This document shows, piece by piece, positions 31,844-39,258 of a DNA stretch of 64,000 nt. A program made the position numbers and the translations under genes. Numbering within the stretch: the first letter of the stretch is position 1; every line of letters begins with the position of its first letter. The notes under the pieces were generated by a model, which was given only the letters and a program-made list of their open reading frames with translations, searched no databases and was not told the DNA's origin. Origin of the DNA: an uncultured Bacillota bacterium. Lineage in GTDB: Bacteria; Bacillota; Clostridia; Peptostreptococcales; Anaerovoracaceae. The stretch spans positions 1 to 64,000 of the forward strand of contig CASEFA010000008.1 in the NCBI GenBank assembly GCA_949287095.1, written 5' to 3'.

Positions 31844-31924
31844 TTACTTTCTCTTATATCCGGTCATCATAGCCATTGCAAAACACGCAACCGCGGCCCA
31901 TGCCCAGAATCTATGCTGTTTCAT
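31844..31924 (-). CDS. 26-residue single-helix membrane microprotein
   Basis: A 26-codon frame begins with ATG five bases after GGGAGGG and encodes MKQHRFWAWAAV, then CFAMAMMTGYKRK. The pattern is a basic N-terminus, a hydrophobic helix of about 17 residues and a basic GYKRK end. This matches very short proteins I recall as DUF6219 in gut Clostridia. It is the first gene of the metal-ATPase operon, 30 bases before the 88-residue gene. The strong ribosome site, operon position and membrane-peptide composition support it being real. It may modulate the pump, as other microproteins do, but that is speculation. Confidence 0.7.
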   Translation of the reverse strand: MKQHRFWAWAAVACFAMAMMTGYKRK

Positions 31925-31961
31925 AGCTGCCCTCCCTTTTTATTTCACCCGGCGCACTATA

Positions 31962-32060
31962 GTTAGTTTAATTTCGCTGTAGTTTGCTTCTTTTTATTTC
32001 CGTTAGTTTATGCTAACCTCACTGCAGATTATTTTACTACTCTACTGCAAATTTTGTCAA
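31962..32060 (-). promoter_or_regulatory. metal-ATPase operon promoter with repeated operator-like motifs
   Basis: On the minus strand TTGACA (32055-32060), an 18-bp spacer and TAAAAT (32031-32036) form a strong promoter. Between it and the microprotein gene lie a palindrome GTTAGTTTATGCTAAC (32002-32017), a 9-bp repeat GTTAGTTTA (32002-32010 and 31962-31970, 40 bp apart) and a related GTAGTTTG (31979-31986). These look like sites for a metal-responsive repressor. The palindrome recalls DtxR/MntR-type boxes. Confidence 0.6.
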
Positions 32061-32094
32061 GGCATACAGCTGTACATATTTCCGCGTTTTATGA

Positions 32095-32100
32095 TATAAT
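32095..32100 (+). promoter_or_regulatory. -10 element for the 146-residue gene
   Basis: TATAAT lies 66 bases upstream of the divergent gene at 32167. The best -35 (TGTACA, 18 bp upstream) is only moderate. Confidence 0.4.
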
Positions 32101-32166
32101 CGTCTTACCGATACCGATTGAAATCACATTTCAAGTTGAGATTACTGATTTTTAAGGGAGGTACAC

Positions 32167-32607
32167 ATGGGAAACGATTTAGAGAAGACGATTAAGCAGA
32201 ATTATGAGAAGGAAAAGCAGGAAGCCATAGGCGCCGGAGTCAGAGCTCTCGACAGCCTCAGGGCTGCCAGCCGATATCTTGAAAACGCTTCCAACTGGGG
32301 CTTGCTGGATATGATAGGCGGAGGCCTCTTAACCACCATGGTCAAGCATTCTAAACTGGATAATGCCGCACAGGCCATGGAAACCGCCAGATACGATCTC
32401 CAGAATTTCAGCAAAGAGCTCGCCGATATAGACAGACGTTTTAACCTTAGCCTTAGTCTTGGGGATTTCCTCGAACTTGCCGATTACCTGCTCGACAACT
32501 TTTTCGTGGATTACATGGTGCAGGAAAAGATTACCGACGCCCGCAGACAGGTAGAGACAGCCATAATCGAGATAGAACGGATACTCTGTGAGCTGAAGGC
32601 GGAGTAA
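32167..32607 (+). CDS. conserved hypothetical coiled-coil protein
   Basis: 146 residues, mostly helical, with long charged stretches predicted to form coiled coils at the N-terminus (about 1-40) and C-terminus (about 115-146). Between them is a small Gly-rich hydrophobic patch (DMIGGGLLTTMV, about 48-59) too short for a clear membrane span. I do not recognise the family. ATG follows GGGAGG. It is transcribed divergently from the metal-ATPase operon and could share its regulatory region. No partner gene is downstream. Confidence 0.8.
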   Translation: MGNDLEKTIKQNYEKEKQEAIGAGVRALDSLRAASRYLENASNWGLLDMIGGGLLTTMVKHSKLDNAAQAMETARYDLQNFSKELADIDRRFNLSLSLGDFLELADYLLDNFFVDYMVQEKITDARRQVETAIIEIERILCELKAE

Positions 32608-32916
32608 ACGGTGTACGGCGCGCGACCCGGCTGTACTTTAACACCGGCTCCGGACTCAGGTTAAAACTTTTTCGAAGTCCTGCGGGTTTCGGTTTACCGA
32701 TTTTCTATCTTTCTTCGGATCTTACCTGGTTTGGTTGAAAAGTCCATGGAATTTTCGCTTCACAAAGAGTGTTCCGAGCCGAAAAAGTAAACCGAAATCA
32801 GAATGCACACGTAAAAGGTTGAATTTCGTTAAACCAGATTGCGACTTAGCTAAAGAAAGGTTTACCGGCCACCTTAAAGCTGTTTCAACTCGGATTATGA
32901 ACAGCAGTAAACTAAA
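32608..32916. other. gene-free interval with inverted repeats
   Basis: About 310 bases without a supported gene. It contains an 11-bp inverted repeat, TTTCGGTTTAC at 32687-32697 and GTAAACCGAAA at 32787-32797, and a third related GGTTTACCGG near 32860. It could be a structured RNA, a small decayed element or simply a spacer. Confidence 0.4.
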
Positions 32917-32967
32917 AACGGGGCCGCCGCGGTCAGACTCATTCGATCTGCCCGTGGCGGCCCCGTT
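32917..32967. terminator. strong hairpin terminator
   Basis: AACGGGGCCGCC (32917-32928) pairs perfectly with GGCGGCCCCGTT (32956-32967). It is flanked by A-rich and T-rich ends on the two strands, so it can terminate both the plus-strand gene upstream and the truncated gene on the minus strand. Confidence 0.75.
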
Positions 32968-32986
32968 TCGTTAATGTAAGATAATC

Positions 32987-33420
32987 CTATGCCTCTATGA
33001 TTCCCAGCTCTATCTTGAGCTTCAGAATTCTCTCGACGGATTCGTCGATTCGCTCCTCCGATATGGTTCCCGCTTTTACGGCGTCTATGACCGCAGGAAT
33101 CTGGGTCTGGAACTCGGTGCAGCAGAGAAGGTCATTTCCGGCCTGCACGGCTCTCACGGCGATTTCCGTATCCCCCGCAAACTGCTTTACTCCCTCCATG
33201 GCAAGGTCGTCTGTTATAACCACCCCGTCAAAGTCAAGCTGGGTCCTCAGGATTTCGTGAACCTTTGCCGATATGGATGCAGGGCTTTCCGGGTCCATGC
33301 AGTTTACCACGTTGTGGGAAACCAGAACCATACTTGCCCCCGCTTTGATTCCCCCGTCAAAAGGAATGAAATCCGATGCGTTGAAGGTACTTATGTCGGT
33401 TTTGAGCGACGTTATTGGAT
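32987..33420 (-). pseudogene. 3' fragment of a GH3 glycosidase gene (NagZ-like), cut by the mobile element
   Basis: The minus-strand frame encodes the end of a glycoside hydrolase family 3 catalytic domain. The conserved pieces are FIPFDGGIKAGASMVLVSHNVV and VVITDDLAMEGV (the D-D-L-A-M nucleotide/sugar loop of beta-N-acetylhexosaminidases), followed by a normal C-terminus. An internal ATG at 33331 is not a real start, because homologous sequence continues upstream in frame to about 33420. There it meets a hairpin and foreign DNA. The 5' two-thirds of the gene is missing from this side and should lie beyond the far end of the element. Confidence 0.8.
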
Positions 33421-33472
33421 CTGTAATACAAAAAAGCCTCTCGGGGCTTTTTAATATGCCCCGAGAAGCCTT
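33418..33472 (-). other. probable left junction of the mobile element with hairpin
   Basis: The glycosidase frame ends near a GA dinucleotide at 33418-33419. Large serine recombinases of the TnpX/TndX type use GA as the crossover core. The adjoining hairpin AAGCCTCTCGGGGC / GCCCCGAGAAGCCTT (33434-33472) is followed by a T run on the minus strand and could insulate the element from outside transcription. The exact junction is inferred. Confidence 0.5.
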
Positions 33473-33722
33473 GATATAAGTATAATACCGGTATTTTTAT
33501 TTTTGCTTTTTCTGTTTCCAACTGCTTAAAGCGTCGCGTAATTTGTTGAAAATCAACTGATTTGGATAATATCTGTAATCAAGAGTTAATATGTAAAGGG
33601 TGGTTTCAGCCACCTAATACATATGACTGCGGCTCATTTGTGGTGAATTGAAAAGCAGTTATAGGAAAGGAGCAAAATTCGTATAACCGCTGAAATCCAA
33701 CACAGAAAGGAGCTGTTGCTTT

Positions 33723-34094
33723 ATGAAATCCCTGTTTGAACAGGTGGGCGGCACTTACCATCTGGGGGGAGATTACCTCATCCCGAATCTCGCCCTGCCG
33801 GACACCGGCGACAATCAGATCGGCAGATACGGGCGTATGCGCCGCCGTTACCTGAAAGAACACCGAAGGATACTTTACACAAACCTGCTGACGTCAGGCA
33901 ATTTGCGCTGTCATTTGGCTGAAATCGACCAAGCCTGCAATGAGCGTATGGAAAGCATCGTATCTGCTATGGCAAAGCAGGAAGGCGTAGCCGAAGCGCT
34001 GAAAGCGGCCGACCAGATGGAGTGGGTGCGCCGCATGAATAGTATTCGCAACCGTGCAGAGGAAATTGTACTGACGGAACTTGTATACGCTTAA
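33723..34094 (+). CDS. tnpV: transposon-encoded protein TnpV
   Basis: 123-residue protein recognised as the TnpV family carried by Tn4451-like elements: an MKSLFEQVGGTYHLGGDYLIP N-terminus, the RYGRMRRRYLKEHR basic stretch and a helical C-terminus. Its biochemical role is unknown. ATG is preceded by AAAGGAG. The 290-base region before it (33433-33722) holds only AT-rich sequence and a weak candidate promoter (TTGTTG, 18 bp, TAATAT). A perfect hairpin ends the gene. Confidence 0.8.
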   Translation: MKSLFEQVGGTYHLGGDYLIPNLALPDTGDNQIGRYGRMRRRYLKEHRRILYTNLLTSGNLRCHLAEIDQACNERMESIVSAMAKQEGVAEALKAADQMEWVRRMNSIRNRAEEIVLTELVYA

Positions 34095-34095
34095 T

Positions 34096-34137
34096 AGAAT
34101 GCCCGTTATCGGCTGCATGGCTGATAACGGGCATTCT
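34096..34137. terminator. bidirectional terminator after tnpV
   Basis: AGAATGCCCGTTATC (34096-34110) and GATAACGGGCATTCT (34123-34137) are perfectly complementary over 15 bp, lying between two converging genes. Confidence 0.85.
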
Positions 34138-34139
34138 CT

Positions 34140-35597
34140 TTATACTTTTGGAACTCTGAATTTGTATTTCCCTTTTCCGAACCCACTGACGGCTTCAATC
34201 AAATTCGCTTTTTTCATCTTTGTGATAAGATTACCGGCGGCAGTAACGGAATCGCTTGTAATAGCGGCTATGTCGGAACGTCCAAAGATACCATCAACGC
34301 CCATGCTTGCGAATACTGTTTTGGCTTTTTTAATCGTAGCTTGGCTTGCGCTCAGTCCGTCAATCGCAACCTCAATCGCAAGATAATCAGGAGTAATCGC
34401 AACATTTTCATCTTCAATCATAACTTTAGCTGTGTTAATTGCAGTCCCATAATTCAAGTTATACAGCGTAACTTGAAATGAACTTGCGTCGGAATAAAAT
34501 TTAGGCTCCAATTCATCCCGGTAATTATGGGCTGCATGGTAGGCTTCCGTGATTTTCCGAAATCCGCTTCCCTGTCGCTCCATATATCCCAACCGGCCAA
34601 AAATATCAGCAAGAACTGGATTGCGGCGGGTAGAGGAAATATTGAAAATATCTCTTTCCTGTATCCGTGTACCATCTGCCATGCCGCCGGGGGAAGTAAT
34701 TGTAAGACGGTCATCGTAAATGTCGATATGGACTTCGCTGCCCAAGATCAGATAGTCACGATGGATCAGCGCATTGACAAGAGCTTCAAAAACGCTCCGT
34801 TCGCAGTAATCTGGCATTTCAATGCGGGAGTTGGATGTTTTCTTCCAACGTGTTTTCATATTCCGCTTTACGAAACTAACCCCTTCATTAAGCAGGATAA
34901 TCAGGCTGCCGGAATACTCTGCGCCATCGAGCGCATCCACCATGCCGCCGCTTTTATCAAGGCCGTTCCAGCGTGTACAGAACAGGCGGGATTGCTTAAT
35001 CGGTGCATCATCTGCAAGCAAAGCGCCTGCATTGGTCAGCTTACCGTATTCATTCCGTATTTCAAAGGAATCAAACAGCTTTTCCTCCATGCTATTACCT
35101 GTCCAAGCCTTATATCGTTCACGCAGCTTGGAAAAAGCATAGTCCTTGAAATTATATTCGGAAATCAATGCGTCAAAGGTATGATTCATCCCTTTGAGAA
35201 GGAGCTGATTCAATACATATGATGGAGCCATCACGCTTTCGTTCCCCATACGGATATATGCTTCCATCACGCCGTCAGCCTTGTAATAATATGGCGTGGA
35301 AAGCCCTGCGGAAATAGACAGTATAAGAATATCTCTGCCTTTTTCCCGTTCGGGAGTGAGGATAAAGTTCGGATAAGGCGTGATACGCTCTTTAATCAAA
35401 CGGCTGATTGCTTCAGCGTCCGCCTGTGCGTCGGCAAGCCCCACTACATTTCTGTTATCATCAATACCGAAAAATAGTGTGCCGCCGATGCCGTTTGCAA
35501 AGGCGCTGACGCTTTTCAGCCAGCTTTTCGGCTTTCTCACTTCCAGAGCAACCTTAAAATCACATTCCGTTGCTTCGGCGATCCATTTATCAATCAT
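34140..35597 (-). CDS. AlbA_2/Schlafen-type ATP-binding protein
   Basis: About 485 residues. The N-terminal AlbA_2 domain (about 1-120; AFANGIGGTLFFGIDDN is the signature) is followed by a region resembling the HATPase_c_4 fold and C-terminal winged-helix segments. Proteins of this family are often annotated as putative transcriptional regulators or DNA-binding ATPases and are frequent cargo of mobile elements. The start was set at ATG 35597, which overlaps the end of the DUF6076 gene by eight bases and has GGGAGGAACAAGG upstream. The exact role is unknown. Confidence 0.8.
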   Translation of the reverse strand: MIDKWIAEATECDFKVALEVRKPKSWLKSVSAFANGIGGTLFFGIDDNRNVVGLADAQADAEAISRLIKERITPYPNFILTPEREKGRDILILSISAGLSTPYYYKADGVMEAYIRMGNESVMAPSYVLNQLLLKGMNHTFDALISEYNFKDYAFSKLRERYKAWTGNSMEEKLFDSFEIRNEYGKLTNAGALLADDAPIKQSRLFCTRWNGLDKSGGMVDALDGAEYSGSLIILLNEGVSFVKRNMKTRWKKTSNSRIEMPDYCERSVFEALVNALIHRDYLILGSEVHIDIYDDRLTITSPGGMADGTRIQERDIFNISSTRRNPVLADIFGRLGYMERQGSGFRKITEAYHAAHNYRDELEPKFYSDASSFQVTLYNLNYGTAINTAKVMIEDENVAITPDYLAIEVAIDGLSASQATIKKAKTVFASMGVDGIFGRSDIAAITSDSVTAAGNLITKMKKANLIEAVSGFGKGKYKFRVPKV

Positions 35598-36516
35598 TTC
35601 CTTGTTCCTCCCTGTCTGAGCGATTCTTTTTTGCCCTGCTCTTGTAAACATTGTGCTTATTCTTGCACTGCGGGCTGCAAAACACGGCGCTCGGCCTGCT
35701 TGCGACAAAGGCTTTTGTGCAGTGCCTGCAAAGGCGAATCGGATTTTTGCTGTCGGTCAGCATAAAGCTGAACATCATTTGTATACCCAAAAGCAGAGAG
35801 TGGAAATCCCAGATAATGGTCGGCTTATCCAGCAGAGCGATATGATAGGTGGGCGCATTGCCGCCAAAAGCCGCCATGCTCTGCTGCATCAGACGGCGGG
35901 TATCTTCGTTCAATGTGTCGTAATCTTCATAATAAAGCATACTGTTGACATAGGTAAACGCCCAGTCGATGAACTGCTGCTTCATCCAGTCATACCGTTC
36001 CGCATACTCCCGCTGAAAGCTCATATTGACTGCCATTGGCTTGTCCGTCATGGTCATTGCCAGCGCCATCATCACACGGTCATTTTCGATATTCCACATG
36101 GATTCGATTCCATGCTTAATCACATCCAGCTTGTCAAAGGGAAAGAAAAGTTCCAGATATTTTTCGGTGGACATCGTTTCCGCTTTTATAAAGTGGTTTT
36201 TCGGCAGGTATACCGCTTCATATTCCATAAAATCCGGCGTGGTGGGCAGTGCGGTCATCAGGCCGAACAGCCCGTACTTCACGGCAAACTGTCGGATAGC
36301 GGTCTGGATTTCCGTATCCGGTTTCTTTGCCATTCCCATGCGCCCGATGTCGATGGCGTCCAGCACGATCTGCCGGTATTCCGCCAGAGGATCGTAGATG
36401 CCCGGCTGCGCTGCTTTTGTGGGGGTAAGATACAGAGCCCCGTCCTCTGCCTCTTTCCATTCATATTCGCTGTACCGTACCCATTGGGAACTGGTGCGTT
36501 CAAAAAGGTTATTCAT
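35590..36516 (-). CDS. DUF6076-like protein with C-terminal zinc finger
   Basis: 308 residues. Most of the protein is an uncharacterised helical region. The C-terminus carries a CRHCTKAF...FCSPQC zinc-binding motif (about 265-287) followed by a basic tail, suggesting nucleic-acid contact. I recall this architecture as DUF6076 in Clostridia mobile elements. ATG is five bases after the upstream stop, with GGGGTGAG before it. It is co-transcribed with the DUF6429-like gene and the AlbA_2 gene. Confidence 0.7.
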   Translation of the reverse strand: MNNLFERTSSQWVRYSEYEWKEAEDGALYLTPTKAAQPGIYDPLAEYRQIVLDAIDIGRMGMAKKPDTEIQTAIRQFAVKYGLFGLMTALPTTPDFMEYEAVYLPKNHFIKAETMSTEKYLELFFPFDKLDVIKHGIESMWNIENDRVMMALAMTMTDKPMAVNMSFQREYAERYDWMKQQFIDWAFTYVNSMLYYEDYDTLNEDTRRLMQQSMAAFGGNAPTYHIALLDKPTIIWDFHSLLLGIQMMFSFMLTDSKNPIRLCRHCTKAFVASRPSAVFCSPQCKNKHNVYKSRAKKNRSDREEQGND

Positions 36517-36520
36517 TTTC

Positions 36521-36799
36521 TCACCCCTGTTTCCAATCGCTTATGCCGTACTTGGATAAAAGCTTTTTTGCCAGTTCCATACCGCTTTCCGTAATATATA
36601 CCGACTTGGAACGGGACGGATGATTTCCCTGTCGAATATAGTCCGCATCATCCAGTTCGTTTAGTATATCATAATCATAGCCTTTCCACGCATAAAAATC
36701 GGCTGCCTCGTGAAAATTCTCTCCCTGTGCAAATCTGGAGAGATATAACAGCATCAACGTTAATTCCCTCATTGCTTCTTCTGCTTTTATATTTCCCAT
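36521..36799 (-). CDS. DUF6429-like small protein
   Basis: 92 residues with the pattern EAMRELTLMLLYLSRF, AWKGYDYDILNELDDADYI and RSKSVYITESG, which I recall as DUF6429. The fold looks like a winged helix. It heads the three-gene minus-strand group with the DUF6076 and AlbA_2 genes. Function is unknown. Regulation of the element is a guess. Confidence 0.65.
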   Translation of the reverse strand: MGNIKAEEAMRELTLMLLYLSRFAQGENFHEAADFYAWKGYDYDILNELDDADYIRQGNHPSRSKSVYITESGMELAKKLLSKYGISDWKQG

Positions 36800-36849
36800 A
36801 TCAGTCTAAGCCTCTCTTAATATTGTAACCCAAATAACTTGAATTTATA

Positions 36850-36888
36850 TTATCTATTATACTGTTTCTTTGTTCCGTTATCAACCGT
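36850..36888 (-). pseudogene. detached 3' end of the sigma-like gene
   Basis: This short stretch continues, in frame, the sigma-like coding sequence beyond the insertion. After the duplicated target it reads TVDNGTKKQYNR and a TAA stop. It shows where the sigma-like gene ended before the insertion sequence arrived. Confidence 0.75.
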
Positions 36889-36914
36889 CAGTCCGCACTC
36901 TCTTAAAAATTCTT
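36889..36914. repeat. left copy of a 26-bp target-site duplication
   Basis: CAGTCCGCACTCTC followed by TTAAAAATTCTT is identical to 38003-38028. The two copies exactly flank the insertion sequence. Confidence 0.9.
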
Positions 36915-36971
36915 TGTAGAGCTACAATACAAATTGGACAGAGAGGAAAAAGAAGAGAGAAAAAAGTAGAA

Positions 36972-37038
36972 GGACAGAGCCTTCATAGGGTATAGTTAAG
37001 TTACCACACACAACAAACCCAAAAAAGGAGCTCTGTCC
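36972..37038 (+). promoter_or_regulatory. hairpin that could hide the transposase ribosome site
   Basis: GGACAGAGC (36972-36980) is complementary to GCTCTGTCC (37030-37038). The right arm starts within the AAGGAG ribosome site of the transposase gene. Read-through transcripts from outside would include the left arm and could be kept untranslated, a known way for insertion sequences to limit activation by neighbours. Confidence 0.5.
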
Positions 37039-37041
37039 CTC

Positions 37042-37992
37042 ATGAGTAACAGTATAACACAAGACATGTGGTATCGGCAATCCCTAATGCAATATGCGGC
37101 CAAATATGGCGTGAGCCGCGCCAGCCGGAAATACAACAAGAGCCGGTCGTATATCTACTTCTGGAAGGCACGCTGGGATGGAAGTGTGGAATCCCTGGCC
37201 TGTCAGTCCAGACGCCCGCACCACCATCCGAACCAGCATACGGAGGCAGAGCTCAAGCTCATCCGGGATATGCGAAGAAGGAATCCAACACTGGGCATGG
37301 TGGAGCTGTGGCACCGGCTTCGCAAGCGCGGTTACACCCGCCGCCCGGAAAGTCTGTTCCGGGTCATGCGCAAGCTTGGAATGTTCCCGCAGCCCAAACC
37401 CAAAACGCCTTACAAAGCAAAACCATACGAGCAGATGCAGTATCCCGGCCAGCGCGTACAGGTGGATGTGAAAGTAGTCCCACTGAAATGCCTGGCCAAC
37501 CCGGAAGAGCGGCTGTACCAGTATACGGCAATCGACGAGTATACCCGGTTGCGCTATCTGGGCGCTTATCCAGAACAAAGCACCTATTCTTCCGCCGACT
37601 TTCTGGAGAAAATGGCGGCCTGGTTCAAACGCCGCGGCGTGCGGGTAGAGTGTGTGCAGACGGACAACGGCTTCGAATTTACCAACCGTTTCTCCAATAG
37701 CAAAAGAGACCTGCCCACACGCTTTGAGCTGACCGCTGCACGGCTTGGGATCCGGCACAAGCTGATCCGTCCATACACGCCCCGCCACAACGGCAAAGTA
37801 GAACGCAGCCATCGTGAAGACCAGAAGCGTTTCTATGACACCCATCGTTTCTTTTCCCTTGCCGATTTTGGTACGCAGCTCGCCGTGCACCAAAATCGCT
37901 CCAACAACTTACCTATGCGCCCCTTGGCCTGGCTCTCCCCCAAAGAAAAACTTGCTGCCTTCTTTGAATCTCTCGCTGTACAAAATGTTTGA
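37042..37992 (+). CDS. DDE transposase (rve integrase core)
   Basis: 316 residues. An N-terminal helix-turn-helix (about 15-45, YGVSRASRKYNKSRSYIYFW) and a second HTH-like region are followed by the rve catalytic core: first Asp in RVQVDVKV, second in QTDNGFEF, and Glu in HNGKVERSHREDQ. This is the IS481/IS3 type of catalytic core in a single frame. ATG follows AAAAAAGGAG at a slightly long distance. The reading frame is intact, so the IS may be active. Confidence 0.92.
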   Translation: MSNSITQDMWYRQSLMQYAAKYGVSRASRKYNKSRSYIYFWKARWDGSVESLACQSRRPHHHPNQHTEAELKLIRDMRRRNPTLGMVELWHRLRKRGYTRRPESLFRVMRKLGMFPQPKPKTPYKAKPYEQMQYPGQRVQVDVKVVPLKCLANPEERLYQYTAIDEYTRLRYLGAYPEQSTYSSADFLEKMAAWFKRRGVRVECVQTDNGFEFTNRFSNSKRDLPTRFELTAARLGIRHKLIRPYTPRHNGKVERSHREDQKRFYDTHRFFSLADFGTQLAVHQNRSNNLPMRPLAWLSPKEKLAAFFESLAVQNV

Positions 37993-38725
37993 CAAACCTA
38001 CACAGTCCGCACTCTCTTAAAAATTCTTTTTCCAGCAAGGTCATCGGCTGCTGCTTTTCCGCCTTATCCGTCAGGGCGGCAAGCAGCTTTTTGCGTATCT
38101 TTTTGAACATCGTGCCACGCACCTTGCGGATATTCCGGTCGCTTTGTCCCCGTATTTTGGCGATCCGTGTGGAACTGAACAGCCGAACGGCGCAGAGGAA
38201 CAACAATTCCTTGTGTTCCTCATTCAATTCCAAAAGGATCTGTGATAGTTCTTTCTCCGCCACAAGCTCGTGTATATCATAGGGGCAGCAGAAAATCACA
38301 TCAAGAAAATCTCCTTTGCGGAGCTGCTTTTCCATCACACCGTTTAATGTGTCCGGAAAAAAGAGCTCATTCACCGATGCTCCGTATTCCAGCGGAAGAT
38401 CGTCCCCGCTGCGGCTGAGTTCATGATAGCGTTCCCTTCGCTCCCGGTTAGCATCCAGCCTGTCCCACCATGCGATGACATTTTCAAAATCCTTTTGCGT
38501 TCTGGCAGCGTCCTCCAGACGAGCAAGGGCTTCCGCCTGCAATTCCCTTCTGAGTTTCTTCCGTTCCGGTTCTTTTTCTTCGGTATCTTCCTCAAAGGGA
38601 TGTTCTGCGGCATCGGTTTCCAGATCTTCAATAAGACGCTGCTCTTTTGCAAGCTGCCTCTGAGCCTGCTCGGATAAACCGGCTTGCTCAATATCACTTT
38701 CGTTTTCATAATCATCTTCAAACAC
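37913..38725 (-). CDS. sigma-70-like factor of the mobile element, C-terminus replaced by IS sequence
   Basis: 270 residues as now read. The N-terminal 100 residues are acidic and helical. The region around 190-230 (LFSSTRIAKIRGQSDRNIRKVRGTMFKKI) is an HTH resembling sigma region 4. Such genes accompany tnpX-type elements in Clostridia. The original protein ended GLTVDNGTKKQYNR. After the insertion the last 12 codons are replaced by about 30 codons from the IS. The essential domain is upstream, so function may persist. GTG start with GGGAGG upstream. Confidence 0.75.
   Translation of the reverse strand: MFEDDYENESDIEQAGLSEQAQRQLAKEQRLIEDLETDAAEHPFEEDTEEKEPERKKLRRELQAEALARLEDAARTQKDFENVIAWWDRLDANRERRERYHELSRSGDDLPLEYGASVNELFFPDTLNGVMEKQLRKGDFLDVIFCCPYDIHELVAEKELSQILLELNEEHKELLFLCAVRLFSSTRIAKIRGQSDRNIRKVRGTMFKKIRKKLLAALTDKAEKQQPMTLLEKEFLRECGLCRFVKHFVQREIQRRQQVFLWGRARPRGA
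38003..38028. repeat. right copy of the 26-bp target-site duplication
   Basis: Identical to 36889-36914. This copy remains part of the sigma-like reading frame. Confidence 0.9.
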
Positions 38726-38880
38726 CGCAGAAACCTCCCTTCAGACATATTCTTCAAAATTTCTTTGATTTTGCGAAAAAACAGTTCCGCCAACCGCCCT
38801 GTATTTCTCCTATTAGTGAGGGAGTAATCTATTTCTTTTGTTTTAGATTACTTCCAGCAGTAAGAAAGGAGGAATGACCA

Positions 38881-39258
38881 ATGCCAAGCCAAAACCGTGA
38901 ACTGACAGGCCGGGAAAAGCAGCGGATAAAAAAACTGATTACTTCCTTGTGCGCCAACTACGACAAAGAATATGGATGTTTGCCGCTGAACTGCGACTGT
39001 CCCATGTTCGGTATCTGCTACACAAACAGCGCTCTGTGCCGGTATTTCCGCAGCGCAGTGCTGCCGACCGACGCAAAGCTGCAAGCTGTGTTTAGCAGTG
39101 AGCCGATGCCATTAACGGCTTGCGGGCAGTGCGGCAAACCGTTCCCGGCTGACGGGAAACGGATGTACTGTTCACAGCGCTGTGCCGAAGAAGCCCGGCG
39201 CAGGCAGACCGCCGCACGGGTACGGAAATACCGGGAGAAGAAACAACAGCAGATGTAA
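38881..39258 (+). CDS. cysteine-rich VLP-type protein of the element
   Basis: 125 residues. The N-terminal half contains several cysteines (CANYDKEYGCLPLNCDCPMFGICY, about 24-47), which I recall as the cysteine-rich VLP domain. The C-terminal part has CGQCGKPF...YCSQRC, a treble-clef-like zinc motif, then a basic KYREKKQQQ tail. A nucleic-acid-binding role in the element is likely but unproven. ATG is preceded by AAGGAGG. It lies upstream of tnpW. Confidence 0.78.
   Translation: MPSQNRELTGREKQRIKKLITSLCANYDKEYGCLPLNCDCPMFGICYTNSALCRYFRSAVLPTDAKLQAVFSSEPMPLTACGQCGKPFPADGKRMYCSQRCAEEARRRQTAARVRKYREKKQQQM

Larger units (their letters stand above)
36915..38002 (+). mobile_element. insertion sequence of rve (IS481/IS1202-like) type with 26-bp target duplication
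   Basis: The element is 1088 bp with ends TGTAG...CTACA. It carries one transposase gene. The terminal inverted repeats are imperfect beyond the first five bases, with further similarity around ACAGAGAG/ACAGCGAGAG. The 26-bp duplication is far longer than the usual 4-15 bp of IS481. Long duplications are known for the IS1202 group. The insertion lies near the 3' end of the sigma-like gene. Confidence 0.85.

Noticed and set aside
32987..33331. Intact 114-residue gene starting at 33331
   Set aside because: The glycosidase homology continues in frame upstream of that ATG, so it is a truncated gene rather than a small complete one.
37084..37893. 269-codon frame opposite the transposase
   Set aside because: Shadow of the rve transposase on the plus strand, which has all catalytic residues.
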